DNA of 32,578 nt from an uncultured Clostridia bacterium. GTDB taxonomy: Bacteria > Bacillota > Clostridia > Oscillospirales > Ruminococcaceae. The stretch is from contig CANRNN010000019.1 of assembly GCA_947632025.1 (NCBI GenBank), positions 1-32,578 on the forward strand. Reading direction: 5' to 3'. This document shows, piece by piece, positions 30,063-32,578 of the stretch; the stretch's first letter is position 1, and each line of letters begins with the position of its first letter. The notes beneath the pieces are model-generated. The model was not told where the DNA came from and did no database searches. It saw nothing but the letters and a program-made list of their open reading frames with translations. Made by a program: the position numbers and the translations under genes.

Positions 30063-31820
30063 CTATCCCTCCAAATAACCTTTCGCTCTGTTGTCAGCCG
30101 TGATCAATCTCTCAGCTGTTTCCGTAAGGTAATCCTTAGCCTTGTTCAGCGAGGAGCTTTCGCAAGTTATCAAATTTGCGCAAAGAATATCCCACAGATC
30201 CAAAAATCCCACCTGCCGATACAGGCTCCGCATACCGCTGTCAAGTTCTCTCAAGCGGCTGTTTACGCTATAAAGCCTTTCGGCATAGTGATAAAGCAAG
30301 TCGGTGTCCGCTTTGAAAAACGGGTGTTCTGCAACATATTTTGCGCCCTTGTTAAACTTATTGTGAAACCATTCTCCGATTGTACTGATAGTGCTTTTTA
30401 CCGACTCAAGGAAGTCAAGGACAGCATTTTTGATGTTATTAGCAATAGTAGGGATTCCCTGAACAATTCTAATGACCATGTCAACCAAAACTGCTGCGTC
30501 GATAACAGGGTTCAGCAAAGGAGAAAAAAACGACACCACGGCGATTAGTCCTGCGAATTTCCACGGGTTTTTTTTAATCCACTCGCCGACATCACCGGGA
30601 TTCGTCATTATTGTTTCAATTATCACGGGCAATGCTACTGTCGCCAGTTTTAGGATATTCCATTTATTAAGTGCTATCATCTCGCCATTTTCAACCTTAG
30701 CTAAATCAAGCGCGCCATCAAGGATTGCTCCGCGTACTTCAACGGGATACGAATTGAATTTTATTACAAAATCAGCGACCAACTGAGCGGTTTTATCATC
30801 TAAGCCCAAAACATACTGCAAACTTTCCGCAATTTCGTCGGGATTGTACGCAAGCAGTTCAATCAAAACAGGAATCAAAGCGGGCTTTATCTTTTCTAAA
30901 TCCGCCGATGATAACTCTGCCTTTCTTAGCTCGTCCTCGCCGCCTATGTGATTCTCGCAAATCACCATAATAACCTCTGCGGCAAGAACCTGATCCTCCT
31001 GCGGCAAATCTTTTATCTTCTCTACAGCGGCGGCTAATCTTTTGCGGATAGGACTGTCGTCGTCAAGTATTTCAATAAAGTTTCCGTTATCGTCTATAAG
31101 CCCTTCCGAGCAGTGAAAATCCATGATGCTTACGGCGTCTTTTGAATACTTAATGTATTTCGTATGCCCCTCAGGAACAATGGATTCCTGTCCGAGTATG
31201 CTTACAAAGTCGTGTTCGCCGTTGTATGCCCAAATTTTGTCCGCCTGCTGATTATATGTATCTTCGCCCAACATTCCCATGGTGTCGGACACGAATTGTT
31301 CGGAAAAACCCGGACCGTCAAGAGGTACGCACAGGTCTATTTTATCGGCGTTCTCGGAGCGCATTGTAACGTACATTGCGTTATTCCCGCCCTGCGAGTG
31401 ACCGGTGACATAAATGGTCGAGTCATCGGTAATGTCACCATTTGCGCGAAGTGTTTCATATGCTTCATCAAACCATTCTGCACATTCTTCCTGCATTCTA
31501 GATGGCTGCGGATCTGCGCCATATGCGGCGGCATTATAGCCCCAGTTACCGTCACCTGTACCGTTAAAATGGAAAAAAACTTCACCTGAGTCCGACTTAA
31601 GTATTACGCCCTTGTAGTAATCAGGATAATCCGGAAAATTAGGATTAGAAAATTCTTTCATGTCCAAAACACTGTATTTTGTGCCATTGATTTCTATATT
31701 CTTAATGAATTGTGCATTTCCCTCATCATCTCTATTAATATCATAACCAAAATTTTCACCAAATGTGGCTTCAAAATTAGCTGCATCATTTGCAATACTT
31801 GTAATAGTATTTATATCCAT
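30063..31820 (-). CDS. Alpha/beta hydrolase (lipase-like) with hydrophobic and helical C-terminal regions, putative secreted effector
   Basis: The 585-residue protein has an N-terminal serine-hydrolase domain (about 1-260). The nucleophile elbow is VTGHSQGGN (Ser142), a possible acid is Asp204 in GEHDFVS, and a possible catalytic His is His236 in MDFHCSEG. HFNGTGDGNWGYN (84-96) may form the oxyanion region. It resembles Mbeg1/DUF2974-like lipases. Hydrophobic stretches follow at about 386-405 and 421-450, then a helical tail (505-585) like those of WXG-associated proteins. No N-terminal signal peptide is present, so export, if any, would be by type VII secretion. ATG 31820 has GAGGAG 8 bases upstream. 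A GTG at 31829 lies inside that site. Confidence 0.8.
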   Translation of the reverse strand: MDINTITSIANDAANFEATFGENFGYDINRDDEGNAQFIKNIEINGTKYSVLDMKEFSNPNFPDYPDYYKGVILKSDSGEVFFHFNGTGDGNWGYNAAAYGADPQPSRMQEECAEWFDEAYETLRANGDITDDSTIYVTGHSQGGNNAMYVTMRSENADKIDLCVPLDGPGFSEQFVSDTMGMLGEDTYNQQADKIWAYNGEHDFVSILGQESIVPEGHTKYIKYSKDAVSIMDFHCSEGLIDDNGNFIEILDDDSPIRKRLAAAVEKIKDLPQEDQVLAAEVIMVICENHIGGEDELRKAELSSADLEKIKPALIPVLIELLAYNPDEIAESLQYVLGLDDKTAQLVADFVIKFNSYPVEVRGAILDGALDLAKVENGEMIALNKWNILKLATVALPVIIETIMTNPGDVGEWIKKNPWKFAGLIAVVSFFSPLLNPVIDAAVLVDMVIRIVQGIPTIANNIKNAVLDFLESVKSTISTIGEWFHNKFNKGAKYVAEHPFFKADTDLLYHYAERLYSVNSRLRELDSGMRSLYRQVGFLDLWDILCANLITCESSSLNKAKDYLTETAERLITADNRAKGYLEG

Positions 31821-31825
31821 AACTA

Positions 31826-32527
31826 TCACTCCTCATAATAATCTATAGACGTGTTGCCATTTGCACGAAATATTTCACCTTTGGCAAAACAATTATTGTG
31901 AAGGCTATAATCACGCGCTTCTTTTGAACTGCAATCTGCATACCTCGAATCATCTATAACCAAAACGCTTATTGAAATATCTTCAGCACCGCACTCAGAC
32001 GTAATAGTTTCCAGTATTTCGGCAAGCTGACTTCTTTCTTTGTATTCACTTTTTTTAACAACAATCTCCCCAAAAAGTTGGTTGCTTGGGTCTTTCAGAA
32101 ATTCGTCAAAAGAGGCGTTTGCAGGCAAGTTTGCAGACGAAGTATGGTTGTTGCCATGCCAAACTTTACACTCGCCAAACTGGTCATTAGCTAATTTACT
32201 CAAATAATCAGACATTTCGTCTTCATACTTGACTACCAAGTAGTTGTCCCGTATTACCCGTTTTTCCTCATCTCTGAAATTCTCGATTTCAACCACGATA
32301 TGTCTGTCACCAAAGCTCTCGCAGGTTGCCAAAAACGTTCTTGTACCTGTATAACTTGCGCCTGAGGGCGCAGCGTATTCAAATTTTTCACCATATTTTT
32401 GTTCCAGATATTCCAGTGCCAATTCATTTACGCTCTTCTTAGATTCCTTGCTGCTGCCAAACATACATCCTGTACCTCCAATTGTTATTGCGGCAATCAA
32501 TATTGCCAAAAGTAAAATACGCTTCAT
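31826..32527 (-). CDS. Lipoprotein of unknown function, possible immunity or cofactor protein
   Basis: The 233-residue protein has a type II signal ending IGGTGC with lipidated Cys21, then a soluble domain with QKYGEKFEYAAPSG and IVVEIENFRDEE. I do not recognise the domain. It ends 5 bases before the hydrolase ATG, so they are coupled. A surface lipoprotein encoded directly before a lipase-like effector could be its immunity protein or partner, by analogy with other type VII loci. This is inference. GAAAGGAATAG precedes the ATG. The operon promoter lies beyond the window or in the last 50 bases. Confidence 0.8.
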   Translation of the reverse strand: MKRILLLAILIAAITIGGTGCMFGSSKESKKSVNELALEYLEQKYGEKFEYAAPSGASYTGTRTFLATCESFGDRHIVVEIENFRDEEKRVIRDNYLVVKYEDEMSDYLSKLANDQFGECKVWHGNNHTSSANLPANASFDEFLKDPSNQLFGEIVVKKSEYKERSQLAEILETITSECGAEDISISVLVIDDSRYADCSSKEARDYSLHNNCFAKGEIFRANGNTSIDYYEE

Positions 32528-32552
32528 GCCCTATTCCTTTCACACATCTCCC

Positions 32553-32578
32553 CCTCGCCGCGGGGTGCCGCAGCGAGG
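32553..32578. repeat. GC-rich palindrome at the right edge
   Basis: CCTCGCCGCGG (32553-32563) and CCGCAGCGAGG (32568-32578) pair over 11 bp with one mismatch or wobble and a 4-base loop. It is much more GC-rich than the island. The repeat may continue past the window, so its nature is open. Confidence 0.5.

Overview
The window looks like a chromosomal segment of a Gram-positive Clostridia member, most like the Oscillospiraceae/Ruminococcus group. This is inferred from gene content and signals, not from a database search. The support is Gram-positive type ribosome binding sites (AGGAGG), SigA-like promoters with 16-17 bp spacers, a stand-alone GltD-like flavoprotein, a separate cobalamin-methionine-synthase reactivation protein, a BceAB-type ABC transporter, a TPM/YgcG protein with a Gly/His tail, and WXG100 proteins. 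Positions 1-26,500 have moderate to high GC. From about 26,570 to the right edge the DNA is visibly more AT-rich, with different codon use, and looks like an accessory island.

Layout. 1-195 is the 3' end of an Rpn/PD-(D/E)XK-like gene. 379-1803 is a MATE exporter gene (minus) whose leader carries an intrinsic terminator directly before the ribosome binding site, so it is a riboswitch or attenuator candidate. 2056-2282 is a candidate structured non-coding RNA (minus) with its own promoter and terminator. 2488-6078 is a minus-strand operon read as PHP phosphoesterase, malic enzyme, MetF and the MetH reactivation protein. 6268-9417 is a plus-strand BceAB-type module with an upstream palindrome and a 50-residue membrane protein appended. 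9480-10000 is a dense cluster of hairpin repeats ending at tRNA-Leu(UAG). 10198-12528 is a class A penicillin-binding protein. 12600-12830 holds a 71-bp direct repeat. 12847-13962 is a DUF3810-like putative membrane metallopeptidase, and 14192-14779 is an unknown plus-strand gene.

14812-21284 is a minus-strand run of eight closely spaced genes with a promoter at its head: an aromatic/Gly/Ser low-complexity protein, two paralogous two-TM proteins, a DXD glycosyltransferase-like protein, an ABC ATPase without a permease, a Sir2 deacylase, a double zinc-ribbon membrane protein and a TPM-domain protein. 21609-25683 (plus) carries a GltD-like oxidoreductase, a lipoprotein GH3 beta-N-acetylhexosaminidase and a second MATE exporter. 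25706-26422 (minus) is TcdA.

26576-32527 (minus) is the accessory island. It reads lipoprotein, alpha/beta hydrolase with a C-terminal helical tail, a 70-residue protein, two WXG100-like proteins, a PP2C phosphatase and a Ser/Thr kinase with two duplicated zinc-ribbon repeats. I read it as a kinase/phosphatase-controlled type VII secretion-like cassette with a membrane-targeted lipase-like effector. No EssC/FtsK ATPase is in the window. A member of the hairpin-repeat family seen at 9.6-10.0 kb sits inverted inside this island, between the 70-residue gene and the first WXG gene.
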